From: Ciona intestinalis
Taxonomy: Eukaryota > Chordata > Ascidiacea > Phlebobranchia > Cionidae
Assembly (NCBI RefSeq): GCF_000224145.3
Contig: NC_020166.2
Coordinates: forward strand, 9,148,745 to 9,212,744
Length of the DNA: 64,000 nucleotides
Direction of reading: 5' to 3'
The notes beneath the pieces are model-generated. The model saw only the letters and a list, made by a program, of their open reading frames with translations, had not been told where the DNA came from and did not search any database. A program made the position numbers and the translations under genes. Of this stretch, positions 20,980 through 33,800 are shown in pieces; within the stretch, counting starts at the first letter, position 1, and every line of letters starts with the position of its first letter.

Positions 20980-23900
20980 ATGAACATTAAGTTATTTTTC
21001 TCCTGTGTGGCGGTTGCCTTTCTTATTCAAGGTAAGAATATTTTAATATTTCTATTCCACTTAATTATGCATATATGAATGACGTCCTGAGACGTAACAC
21101 GCCATGAAACCCTATAGACCAGTGGTTCTTAAACTTTTTTTTATACTTTACCCTTTCAACAAAGATGCTTATATCAGATTTACCCCCAGCATTATTTAAT
21201 ATTGCGCTAATTTATTAAAAAGCGAAAACAACTAATTACATCAGTTATATTTAATGCGACGGATGTGTTAGCTTTTTGGCAACGAGTTGTTCAATGACTT
21301 GTAAAGTACCACAATTGGCACAATTTTTCTGTCCCGTTAACTGATGTGGATTTTAATTGGTAGCTTATTTACCCTCTAAATACAAAGAATTTACCCCAAG
21401 GGGTAAATTTATTCCAGTTTAAGAAACGCTGCTATAGACTTAGGCTATATATGTTGGGCCATTACTACATATTCTAATTTAACAATTTGATTTGATTTCA
21501 GATACAAGCGCCCAAGGATGTAAGTATAATATCCATATATATATATTGTCATATAGTAGGGTGGGGTAAGATGGGACATGTTCTCGTTATCTTATCGTCC
21601 CATTTGATAGTAAAAGACTATTTACAGATATTACATAACCATATAGCCCCGCGTCTTTAAAAGAACGTTGTTAATTATTCAAAGCGATTATGAAATGGGA
21701 TACTAACAGTATCCCATACTTCCCACCTCTGGATGTATTCAGATGGTATTAGTATCCCATCTTACCCAATAGTAATGCATGTCTATTACTGCTTTTTAGC
21801 TAATCTATAAAGTATTGATATTTCTATTTATACGGGAAGTGTTTAAACTCCTCTCCGTTTGGATTGTTCTATTAATATTCTCCCGGCCCTTATTTAGCAT
21901 AATGGTCGTGAACCTATCCCTGTCTGGCCCAATACGGTCAAGCGGTTTAATGCTGTTACCATTGTTGGTACGTGTGTTCTTGGGTAAGACACTTAAGGAC
22001 AATAGCTTAAACCATAGTACACTAACAGTGTACTATGCTTAAACCCAGCGATTCGTTTTTGTGGATTGTTAAAATTGTACAAAATACAACAAAAAGTTCC
22101 ATTCCACATATATATATATGTGTGTGTGTGTGTGGCTAACTCGTAAACGGGCACGCGGTGTATTAAACAGAACTTCATGTTATAACGACTGTCGTTGCCC
22201 GGCCACGCAAGAACAAACCGGTACGATTAATGGTTTAGAAAACAGTTTTTTATTTTTTACTTTATTTACCTTTTTTTATCAAATAAACTTTTATTCCTGC
22301 ATCCAGCCACCGTTGAGTGCTCCGAATCACCACAAATTACGTAAGTTTAAACTTTGGTGTCGATTACAAGTTAAAAACGGCCTGAAATAAATAGAATAAC
22401 AAAGCAATTATTGTTTTTTTTAGCATAGAAGCCTTTTCTTATTGTTGACTTTAAAGGTACCAAACTTATGTCACAGGATTGAAAAACCGGGTTTCATAAA
22501 ACTCGGCCTTGAATCTAACGATAAATTGGCGATAACACGAGGCCCAGTCAACCCAGCAAACGGTGTCACAGGGATTCCGGTTAACTGCCTTCCTCGCCAT
22601 AAAAACGCCACAATAGCCACCTTCAATCTCACAATGCTCCAAACCTGTGGTGTTTATGTAACGGTAAAAAAAAAATTATAAAAAATGGACAACTCCAAAA
22701 TTACAGTCGTATAAGTGTGAGCGGGCAAGAGGTGTATGAAACAAAACATCCGTGTTATAACGTCTGTGGTTGCCCCGCCATCGGAGTATAAATAAGTTTA
22801 CATTCATTCATTCCTATAAAATAAAAAATATTCGCGGGCACACTATAACTATAAGGATTCGCGGGCACACTATTCGTATAACCTGCTCTTCTTTATTAAA
22901 AATCCTGTAATGTAATTAAGACAGAGTTACCTAAAGGCTTGCATAATACCATTCTAAGCCTAAACCAGTCCAACAATATGAATAAATGAATGAATATCTT
23001 TACCTTATCTAAAAGACCAAGTGCCTATTTATTACAAAAACAACCAGGGCTTCTAAAGCTCTCTAAAATAACCGGTGTTCAACTTAACCAAAATAGTAGG
23101 GTGGGGAAGATGGAATTTTTTCCTATTTTCTCGTTCGATTAGATAGTAAACAAAGAACAATCAAAGAAATATAAAACCGTATCCCCACGACTTTCATAGA
23201 CCGTTGTTAATTGTTTAAAACACGGTCGGAATATTTGGATATTATGTGCTAAAGGTGTCCCATCTTCCCCTACGCTAATATATATAAATTTAACTTAAAG
23301 TATCCTTGCTTTAGCTTAACTTTATTTGCCACCAGGAAACCGCGACACACATCAACTTCACTTACACCTTGTCAAAGATTCCTGCCTACGACGCTTCTTT
23401 CGTTATCCACCGTTACAAGGATAGCTGTATGAACTTCACTTGCTCGTTCATTAAGAAATACACTTTGAACAGCACGATGCTTGTACCTGTTGTTAAGTAA
23501 GTTACCTTATATAAACACACTCCCGAACTACATAAAGTGTCTTGGGTGTTGGACCAATTTTAGCCCATAAAAGAACCTCGCCCACATAGAATATAAACTA
23601 CGATCCCGAATAATCTACCAACCGCTCGCACCATTTTCAAAGTCTTTAGGGCCAACAGTGGCGCTACGGTGTAGTTTAACATCTGTCACAACCTCACATA
23701 TAATATAGTGGGAAAGACGGGGAGTCGTGAGAATACGGTTTATAATTCTTTGAATGTTCTTTCTTTGCTAACAAATGGTCAAGCAAACATAATAAAAAGG
23801 TGTCCTATCTTACCCATCTTAGACATATGCCTATTGTTCTAGTAGTTTTCACCAGTAGCCTGTTTAACGACTGTTGTTTTGCTTTTCTTTCTAAGTTTCT

Positions 23901-25869
23901 TTTCTTTGCTGATTTTAATAAGTTTTTGTTACCATTAAAAGAGATACATGCCTCAGTTTTTTTGGTAAAAAAATCTAAACTGTATATTCTTACAGGAAAA
24001 TCAAGTTGGCCGGGATCTCTGGCGAAGGAGCTTTCAAATTTTCCTTCGGCTTCTTCAACAGCACAACTTTCCAATCCCCACTCACAGGAAACCCGCCAAC
24101 TGTTCAAGTTCCCGACTATGTTTTCGTCCAAGCAAAAGCTGATGGACTCCAAGCTAACTTTATTTTACAAGTAAGACTTAGTTTCTAATACTAGAAGGTT
24201 GTGAATTCGAGGCTAACTCTTGTCAGTCAATCCAAGATTTCTTAAAACACCAACTTTAAAGTTTTGTTTCTGCTAATAGTTTTAAGTTTCATTTTCATGT
24301 AAAATACGATAACATTGTTCATTTTTTAGCTAAAGCATGTTTTAATGACTGTCGTTTTTCTATTGATTCCCTATTTTCGCTGTTTCAATAATATGATCTT
24401 CGCCATCGTTTAATTAGAGACATATAAAAAATAAGTTATGTTATTTTTAACGAAATGTTATTCGCAGGGCATGATGTGTTGGGCTACACACACATCGTCA
24501 CCTTCTGACCCCAAAAGATACGATCTTATCCTGAACGGGTAAGTTACAAACAATTAAATATGGAAAGTGTTTAATGTGACGTGATAATGGACACGATTAA
24601 GAAATATGGGATGTTATGTAATAAAAGTGTCCAATTTTTACTACACAGTACAATAAGTTATATTTACATATTCATATCGAAGAATATTTATATAACCACA
24701 CGAACCCCTACAGATGCAGGGCACCCGTACTCGCAGGAGATGCAGCTAAATCTATTGTAATCTTGAAGAATTACAACTCGACTGAGGTTCAGTTTAAATT
24801 CAAATCCTTCACATGGACAAACGTTAGCATTCCAATGCAATCCATCTACATCCACTGTATGGTATCTGTGTGCGACATCAACATCAACAGCAAATGCAAC
24901 CAACACGTGAGTCATGGCTGTCAAACCTGTTACCTTTTAAGAGTCTTCGCTCCTTTGGTTTATTAAGCGTTAACTTTATTCCAACGTTTCGTCTACGATT
25001 CGGCAAGACTTAATGAGAGTTTAAAATAAGACTATATTTTGCATAATGCCTGATGGTAGCAGGTGTATATATATGTGTAAATATAAGTGTTTTTCTAACA
25101 ACTTTCCAACAAACAACAGGCCTGCGCCGCTCCTACGGGACGTAGACGTCGTGATGTTAGCGAGAATTACAAGGGAGATCACCTGGTCAGTTCCGGACCT
25201 CTTTACTTCAAGAAACCAAACCCATGCGCCCTCGTAAGTTTAAACCAGCTCAGTACTTTATGTTTCCTAATTCTTCAGTGAAGCCCCATTTGTAGTGACG
25301 AATTTTATCTCCCCGCCAAAAATTAACTTAAATATTGCCAAACTGTCGTGACAATGGCTTCACCAGCCGTTGAAGTATTTTAACTATAAATAAATTTTGC
25401 AAATCGTTTTCGACTAAAGGCGTCAATTATAAATCCCCCCAAGCTTCATTCTCTGAAATAATAGTAGGGTATAATTTATAAACTCTGAATGCAGAACAAC
25501 GGAGGTTGCCATGGTTACTGTAATGATATCAATGGGTTCGCAAAATGTTCGTGTCCGTTCGGTTCAACTCTTGGTGCGGATCAAGTTACTTGCATGTCTG
25601 AACGTAAGTTAACTTGCTTACCCTGGTTTGAACTTTGTGTCTTTGTTTCCAAATTTAAGGCACTATGACCTGTTATAGCTCGACAGTGGGCATAATAAGT
25701 ATACGCACATATGTTACGACAGTCGATATTCAAACACAACAAGTCAAACACAGCCATCCTTACAATTCCAGGCAAATCCAGCGAATGGACAGTCGACTCG
25801 CCGGTCGCAATGTTCGCCCTCTTCATGGTCGCACTCACCGTCTTCTTGGTGTATTACTACAGAAAGTAA
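20980..25869 (+). CDS. ZP-domain membrane protein B with EGF-like stub
   Basis: Eleven exons: 20980-21031, 21502-21519, 22307-22340, 22477-22663, 23336-23496, 23996-24170, 24468-24538, 24714-24906, 25120-25233, 25495-25603 and 25772-25869, coding about 403 residues. Residues 1-17 form a signal peptide. About 25-150 is ZP-N-like with conserved cysteines (GIPVNCL, LQTCGVYV). About 150-300 is ZP-C, with the classic CWAT, RYDLILNGC and HCMVSVCD blocks. A tetra-arginine furin-type site lies near 305-308, a six-cysteine EGF-like module at about 333-371, and a membrane helix at about 382-399, followed by YYYRK. About seven N-x-S/T sequons are visible. It is the mirror partner of gene A. The 3' half matches gene A almost base for base, including introns 8-10, but the first four exons do not. 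Family ZP proteins build extracellular coats; the exact role here is unknown. Confidence 0.9.
21549..21775. repeat. GT-rich foldback repeat in ZP gene B intron 2
   Basis: Opens with tagtagggtggggtaagatg and keeps the inner landmark catttgatagtaaa. The right half is rearranged, with a duplicated gtatcccat segment. Confidence 0.65.
21930..22230 (+). repeat. SINE fragment interrupted by other sequence
   Basis: The SINE body (gtgttcttgggtaagacact near 21970) and tail (ataacgactgtcgttgcccg near 22180) flank an insertion containing a (tg)n/(ta)n run at 22106-22133. It lies in intron 2 of ZP gene B. Confidence 0.5.
23092..23284. repeat. GT-rich foldback repeat in ZP gene B intron 4
   Basis: From tagtagggtggggaagatgg to cttcccctacgctaatatat, with inner landmarks intact. 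A second, truncated copy lies at about 23702-23818 in intron 5. Confidence 0.75.
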
Positions 25870-25954
25870 AACAAACGGATATTCACACTATTATGATAAA
25901 AACCTTGCTTCAATAATTCACTGTAATCAGTAAATTTCGTTAAAACTACTCAAG

Positions 25955-25960
25955 AATAAA
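25955..25960 (+). terminator. Poly(A) signal of ZP gene B
   Basis: AATAAA about 85 bases after the stop codon, conserved in place with the mirror copy in gene A. Confidence 0.7.
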
Positions 25961-26050
25961 AATATAATCAAAATGGTTGTTCGTGTCGTTTGTTTGCTTG
26001 GGTAAGATTGATAAGTTTATTCCGGCATTTCGTCGCCAAGGGGGGTAAGT

Positions 26051-27800
26051 AAATTCACATGCATTTTAGCGACCCCGTTATAATATACGACAGCTATATA
26101 GGCATATCGACACTGTTCGGTGCAGCCAATAATTACGGTTAATGACCATGTAAAGATTACTATGCTCACCGCTGTACTGCCGGCTCCTGATTATATAGCT
26201 ATCTTCACGTTAAGTGCTGCGTATCGTTTTCACCCGTATTATCCGTGTCATAAATCAGTCTTTTAAGAACCTATACGTCCTCATGACGTCATGTTACGTC
26301 ATAACACGGGTTAAAAAAATCTCATTCATTTTCATCTTTGTTTATAAACTACAATACGTACCGCACCCAAAATACACTTATATTATACAAAGGGGGCAAA
26401 ATGGGCCGACTGATGACTTAAATCTTAGGTCTCTCTCGTGCCTCGCCGTAGGCCCTCATCCATATACATAACGGAAAATTAAATACGTCTTCATTTATTA
26501 CGCAATAGCCCATTACGTCATAATTTACGTCACTTATATTGGTGTCTAACATGCCCGGGGTTCATTACCGGCAGCGGTTGTAAACTAAACCGCTGTTGAT
26601 ACTCAGTACACAGTGGCGTGTTTGTAAATGATCAAAAATCGCTTACATGGCTTTTTTAAAATGTCGACATAAGGAATGTAGTTTAGTTGTTCAAGTTCGC
26701 TGATTTAGTTGGGTCGGGGGTATACAGGCAACGCATATAGTTTGAAATATGAAGCGAATGGCTTAAATTAAAGAACGAATAAATGTAAAACTTGTTTTCG
26801 CGTGGCAGGGTAGCGATATTCGTTATAACACGGGTGTTCTGCGCAGATGTGATTACCCCGTTTTTTGCGTGTGCATATTAGGCCCCATAATCGAAGAGAT
26901 AAATGAAAATTACATATATCATTTTGTGTAGATAAAATACATACAGGTTTACTAGTTAAAATATGGTTGTGTTATATACACAACAGATAAGTGAATAAAA
27001 CGAATCGTATAAACTGAAATACACTTTTTATCATGAAAAATATGATTTTAAAATTATTCGTTTTGTGTAATCAATGTAATAATAATTGTAACCAACGTTT
27101 AAATATCTACAAAAAAGCAGTTCAGAATTATTGAAATCAATTTTGTCAATTTGCAAAACTTGCAACGCGTTATAATGACTTGTTTATTTAGAGCAAACGA
27201 TTATAGTCGTGCTGTTTCTTTTATTTAAAAGAACGGTTTAGTTTGAGTTGTGAACAGAGACTTCTAAACTTAGTCAAGGTAAATTAGTCAAAGAAATATA
27301 GAAAAGGGGAGATTTGGCATTTATAGTCATTATAGAAACAAAATCAGTGAACAGACAGAAAAGTTTGCAGTTTTAAAGTAATGGGCCAACTCTTCAACTA
27401 AATTTCAGGTTCTTTTACTTATCCCATACAGAACCGTTTAGTATGTGCTATGAAAGACATATAGACAAGAGTTTGTACAAAGTCCAGCGCGGTGGCGCGT
27501 GCTGTAAGCATGGCGTAAGATATTTCACTTTCTCGCCCTAAATATATAACTGCAAATTACTTTTTGTACTTTCAATGCATGCAATAAATATGTATATAAT
27601 GTGGGGTAAGATGGGATACCGTTGGCACATTATATGCCATATTTCCCAATCGTGTTTTCAATATTTAACATCGCGCTTCACGTATGTTCGAGTGCATGTC
27701 TCAAATAGGAAATATATTATAAGGCATGCAGGTTACATATCTATAACAATAATAGTGTATCTTCATATATTAAAGGGACAATAATACACCGTGTGCAAGA
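26051..27800. other. Intergenic stretch, no gene seen
   Basis: AT-rich DNA between the end of the inverted duplication and the transporter gene. Short frames lack splice support. A degraded piece of the GT-rich repeat lies at about 27592-27680 and a SINE-tail fragment at about 26800-26850. Confidence 0.5.
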
Positions 27801-30800
27801 ATGTTTTCCTTTGATAATGTTATAGATGACATTACGGGCAATGGAATATTTCAAATTCTGCTCGTCTTATTCGTAAGCTGCATTTCATGTCCCAATTGTT
27901 TTACAATTACTGCATCAGTTTTTATCGGTGAGCGTTTTAAGTGATTAATTTAATCAATTTTCTTGTGAACGATGTTTATGTCGTGTAATATAACTTATAC
28001 TCACCGTCTAGTTTCAGTGTGGATATATTTTTATACACCAGTCACACATGGTGTATTCATACTCCTCATGGTCACTGTTGAGTTATAACATGGGTTTCCT
28101 CTTATACACCAAAACACATGGGATGTATTTATACACCTCATGCTCGCTGTCAAATATATTCTCCATTAATAAAAAACAAGATTCCTAACCCATCTTCCAT
28201 ACACCCAGGTGGAATGCCAGACAGCAGATGTAGGATTGAACCATACGACAACTCTACTATCTTTCCAAACGCAACCAACGATCAAATTACTAAGATGTTT
28301 ATCCCAATCAACGAACTCACTAAAGTAGATGTCATTTATTTATATAGTGGAGTAGGGAAAGATGGGACACCTTTAACACATAATATCCAAACATGCTGCT
28401 CGTGTTTTAAACAATTAACAATGGAGTCGTGAAGATATAGATTTATACTTCTTTAAATGTTTTTTGTTAAATGCTAAAATGGACGAGAAAATAGAACGAA
28501 AAGGTGTCCCATTTTCCCCACCCTAATTAGACAGTAAACATGAGGTGTATAAATACTCCATGTGTGTCTGGTGTATAGAAGAACACAAATATTCCACCTC
28601 GACAGTAAGCATGGTGCATTACTATTACAGAAACCAGACCGGTGTTTGAAATATCTGTACAACGTCACATGCTCTGATACTCAAGATCCAACATGTTTGT
28701 TTGGAAACAATGACACAAACAATGTAAAGACAATGGTAAACTGTGATGCAGAATATATATTCGACAGAAGCCTTTTTCAAGAAACAATTGTCACTGAGGT
28801 AAGAGTCCTTTGGTGTAACATCTAACGAGCATTGCTGCAACCCAGTTGTCATATTGTCTAAACTGTCCGCCATACATTGAAAAAATAACAAAATTCACTC
28901 TCAAATTTACATAGCTGATTACCCACTAGCTGACACGAGGTGTATGAAACTGAACAGCCGTGTTATAACGGCTATAGTTAATCGCCACGTATCAAAAAAT
29001 AAGTTACATTTAGTTGTTAAAAATTTGGAATAAACCATTGTCCATTAAATAAATAAGTTGCGAATACTAAAACAAATAAATATCACTAAGTTATAGACTG
29101 CTGATTTAGAACCAGAACACAAAGTCCCTTTTTTGTCAAGGCATGGTTTACAAAACAAATATCGACGCCTAGTTATAGACTAGATCGTTTAATATTTGAA
29201 CCAAAAGATCAAAGAGCACTCTTTCTGTCAAAGTATTGTCTGTTCTTTGCATTTCTGATTATAATGTTTAAAAGTAATACCAAAATGGAACTTGCAGCGT
29301 TTTTAAATACATGTGATGAATTTCACCTGACCCTAATATAGTGTTGACGAAATTGGACGGTTAATTGAAAAACATTTACGAGATGTATGTTTTGCCTTAA
29401 TGGCAGCATTATCTCAAAACGTATAATATTATTTGTTCTTAATAGCATTATTTTTAAAAGTTAAACAGCTTTGTTTCTGTTTTCCAAATACAGTGGGACC
29501 TGGTCTGCGATAAGATGACGTCATCGTTTGCGTCATCGTCTTTGTTCTACCTCGGTGTTTTGTTTGCGTCACTATATGGGGGTTTCGTGTCTGACAGGTG
29601 AGACCGCTGTACGTTGCTATAAAGATCATATAGTAGGGTGGGGAAGAAAGGACATCTTTTCAATCAATTTTCTCGTCCAATTTCGTAGTAAACAATAAAC
29701 AGCATTTAAAAGAATTATGAAACTGTTTTCTCACGACTCCCATACAGACTGTTGTTAATTGTTAAAACACGATAAGGATATTTGAACATTATGCGCTGCT
29801 TCACATGTTATAATAGCTCGTAGAACTTTTAGCCCTTTTACCGAAATATTTACCGTTTACAGAATAGGTCGTATGACAGTGTATCGAGCTAGCACAATCT
29901 TGGCTTTGGTGGTTGGTGTTTCTATTTCGTTTTCACCCAACATTCAAACCTACACAGCACTGCGACTCATAATGGCTCTCGTATATTTTCCGTGTGTGGT
30001 TAGTGGCTTCGTATATGGTAAGGAGAAAAGTGTTGGTGTATGTAATTATGCGGCGTTGCTGTAAGATGGTACATAGGAAGTCACCTGTGTTATATATGGT
30101 CAGCGAGCATGAGGTGTGAATACACCACGCGTGTCTATTGTATAAGACAGGACCCATGTTAAAACTAAAATGTGAGCATAGGGTGTATTAATGTATAAAT
30201 ACACCACATGCGTCTCTTGTCTAAAAAGCCAATCATGTTATACCATGCGACAATGAGCATGCGGTGTGTGAATGCACAGTACATGAACCAAAGAAACATA
30301 GAAAAATCATAACACGTTATATATCACAGTGATTGAAATTTCTCCGAAAAGATGGCGCACACTCGTGGGAATGGTGTTTAACTCCATATTTGGGCTTGGT
30401 TCAATGGTTTTCTCTTTACTTGCAATTACGTGGAGGGATTGGAGGGCGCTGCAATTGGCGAAAACTATCATCGGGTTTGGACCGTTCGTTCTACTAAGCT
30501 GGTTCATTCCAGAATCACCGAGGTAAACTTGATGGTGTTATTGTACTGGCTGAAATATGTGAGTGTAGCTGTTTTTAAATAAGGGATAACGTATGTGGGT
30601 AACTTGTAAGCGAGCACGAGGTGCATATCGCAGTAGAAAATGTTTATCTGTCAGAGTAATTTTGCCAAAATATCAAAAACAACTATGAACGAAACGTAAT
30701 ATAGTAGGGTGGAGGAAGAAGGGAGCCGTGAGGATATAGTATGATAATTCTGTGAATGTCCTTTGTTTACTACTAAATGAGACGAGAAAATAGAGCTAAA

Positions 30801-33800
30801 AGGTGTTCCATCTTCCCCCACCCTACTGTAATTCACCATTGTGGAAAAATTGCTTTCAATATCTATAATGAAACCGTGAGGTTGGTTTATAGATTGCAAT
30901 TTGCGAAGAACAAATGGCGACAAGCCAGGAGAACTTGCGAGATGATGGCGAAAAGAAACAAAACTGTGCTTTCGGACGATATCTGGCGGAAAACTGAAGA
31001 ACATTTTGCAGAATCAGAAAAAAAGGTAAATGTTGCATAGAATGCATGGAGGCGACTAGGTTTAAACAACATGTTTGAAAACTGAGAATGTTGTGTATGA
31101 AGAAATCCATGTTATAACCTGACCGTAAGCATTAGGTGCATAAATACACCGTATGTGCCTAGTGTATAAGAAGACACCCATCATGCTATACCTCGACAGC
31201 GAGCATGAGGTGTATGAATACACTATGTGTAAAAAGACATGCAATGACTCAACTTTAGACATGAGAAAAATTAGTACACCTGTATCTAAAATAAAGGCCA
31301 CGGCAATTTATTTCCTCAGGAAAATAAAGAAGGAAATTCACTCAAAGAGATTTTTAGTCGACCATGTTCAAGGTTTCTCATCGTGAGCAATATGTTTGTT
31401 TGGATGGTCACTAGGTGGGTCCATATGGGCTGGTAGTTTATTTTGTTACAAGCGAGACTTGTTATAATTTAACGGCGGTATATCTTTGTCATTACGTTCC
31501 ATCTTTTCGCTTTAGTATAATGCAAACAAATATGGTAGGTTGGGCTAATACTGTACTGTTATTAGCATATAATCTTCCATATTTCCTAAACGTTAACAAT
31601 TTACAACGCTTTCTTAGAATCTTGAACGTACGTTATACAATTCTTTAAATATTCTTTGTTTACTACCAAATGAAACATTAAATGAGACATAAAATGGTGA
31701 ACCATCCTAACCTAATCAAATATAGGAAGGGGAGAATGGGACACCTTCAGCACAAAATATCCAAATATCCTGATCCTGTTTTATACAATTAACCACAATC
31801 TATACTTGAGTTGTGTGGATTCGGTTTTATAGCTCGTTGAATTTTATTTGTTTACTAGCGTATTGAACGAGCAAACAGGATGAAAAGGTGTCCCATCTTC
31901 TTCCACCCTATACTATAGTAGGGTGGGGAAAGATGGGACACCTTTCACACATAATAACCAATTACCCTGATTGTGTTTTAAAACAAATTAACAAACGATC
32001 TATGGGGAGCCGCGAGGTTAAAGCTTTATAAAAAATCGTTGAATTTTTGTTTACTACCAAATTGGAGGAGAAAATAGATTGGAAATTAAAGGTATCCCAT
32101 CTTCCCCCACCCTACTATATGTTTATTTTTCTTACCTATTAAAACTGAATTAACAACACCGTTGTAAAGTGAAAGTGAAAAGTTTGCAAAAAAAAATTCT
32201 CTCTATCCTGGTCTTTTTAATTCTTTATTATTCCAGCCTTGTATATTATGGTCTATTACTGAACGCTGGGTCGCTACCAGGAAATTTATACTTCAACAAC
32301 ATGATGGGAGGACTTATGGAGTTTCTTGCTTGTATATTAGGAATCGTTATTGTAAAGAGATTCGGTTTCACCAAGTGCACCTCATCGTCGTTATACATTG
32401 CGAGCTTCGCGTGTCTGCTTTCAACTGTTTGTATTCAACTTGGTGACGGGAATGAACGTAAGTTATGGTTTACTCATAACGAAGATAAATATTTAAGGTT
32501 TTGCTGCACAAGTCAATGTTGTTTATAATCTAAGTTGGTTATCTCTACGGTAAGCACATGGTATATAATTACATCTGATTTAGAGTATAAGAAGACACCC
32601 ATGCTATAACTCTAAAGTGAGCACGAGGTGTAAGAATATAGTCTGTGTGTCTGGTGTCTAAGAATGTACCCATGTTATAACTCTACAACACTAAGCATGA
32701 AGTGTATGGCTACACCATGTGTGTCTGGTGGATAACGAAGACATCCATGTTATAACTTGACAATGAGGTGCACACTGTCGTACTACACCAAATAAAGCTG
32801 CCATTGATATATTTTAGCCTTTCAAACGATTGGAACAGTTCTTGCAATGGTTGGAAGGTTCGGGGCCAGTATGTCGTTTGGGGTAATATATGTCCACACA
32901 GTGGAGATGTTTCCTACAGTAGGAAGGTAAGAATAAAAACAGTACGTTCTTATGGCTTCCGCTAATTAAATCCTACAAATGTAATGAAGTTGCGTATTTG
33001 GTAACTGACCAGCGTTGGTGTAAAATGAATAAAGCCACGTTTATGTTACATGTATTTCCACAAACGTGGATATAAGTTGGTATAGTAGGGTGGGGGTAGA
33101 TGGGACACCATTTTGTTTTCTCGTCCAAGTCTCGTCCAGTCCTCACGACTACCACAGACCGTTGTTAATTGTTTAAAACCCGGTCAGGAAGTATAGATAT
33201 TACGTTCCAAAGGTGTCCCATCTTACGTAACAGTATACTATATGCTGACTACTATGCATAATTCACATGGAAAAAATGCAATCGTCATACGTATCTCTCA
33301 TGGCTTAATAAGTCTTGACTTATAAGGGAACCACTGACAGCTTATCGTATTTACAAACTTTCAACACAGGGGAACAGCGTTAGGATTATCGTCAATGGCG
33401 GCTCGTATTGGAAGCATCTTTTCACCATTTACCGTCCAATTACAACTAACAATCCCATGGCTTACACCGGTAAATGTGTTTAACTCATACATTTGTAACT
33501 TATAATTAAAACACGGTTGTTCTGTTTTATCCACCTTGTGCCCGAATTACAAAAAGGCACGAGGTGTATAAAAAGAAATCCCATGTTATTAGAACTGTCA
33601 CTGGACGCCATGCAATAAAGATAAATATGTCCCAATCATTAATTCATATCCCAATCATTAATGCATATCCCAATTATTAATGCATATCCCAATCATTAAT
33701 GCATATCCCAATCATTAATTCATATCCCAATCATTAATGCATATCCCAATTGACCATAATCTACAAATTTAAACGTAATAATTTGTAAACTTACAACAAT

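Larger units (their letters stand above)
11030..26050. repeat. Large inverted duplication holding the two ZP genes
   Basis: The left arm (about 11030-15610) and right arm (about 20975-26050) are reverse complements over gene bodies and flanks. Similarity runs past both poly(A) signals to a shared outer edge (cgtcgccaaggggggtaagt at about 26030 and its complement near 11040), where it ends. Identity is very high in the 3' parts of the genes and low in the 5' exons and most 5' introns. The arms are separated by a 5.4 kb non-coding spacer. Confidence 0.88.

Noticed and set aside
24688-24924. Minus-strand frame over ZP gene B exon 8 (and its mirror at 12203-12448)
   Set aside because: Complement of the conserved ZP-C exon; the sense strand gives the real ZP motifs.
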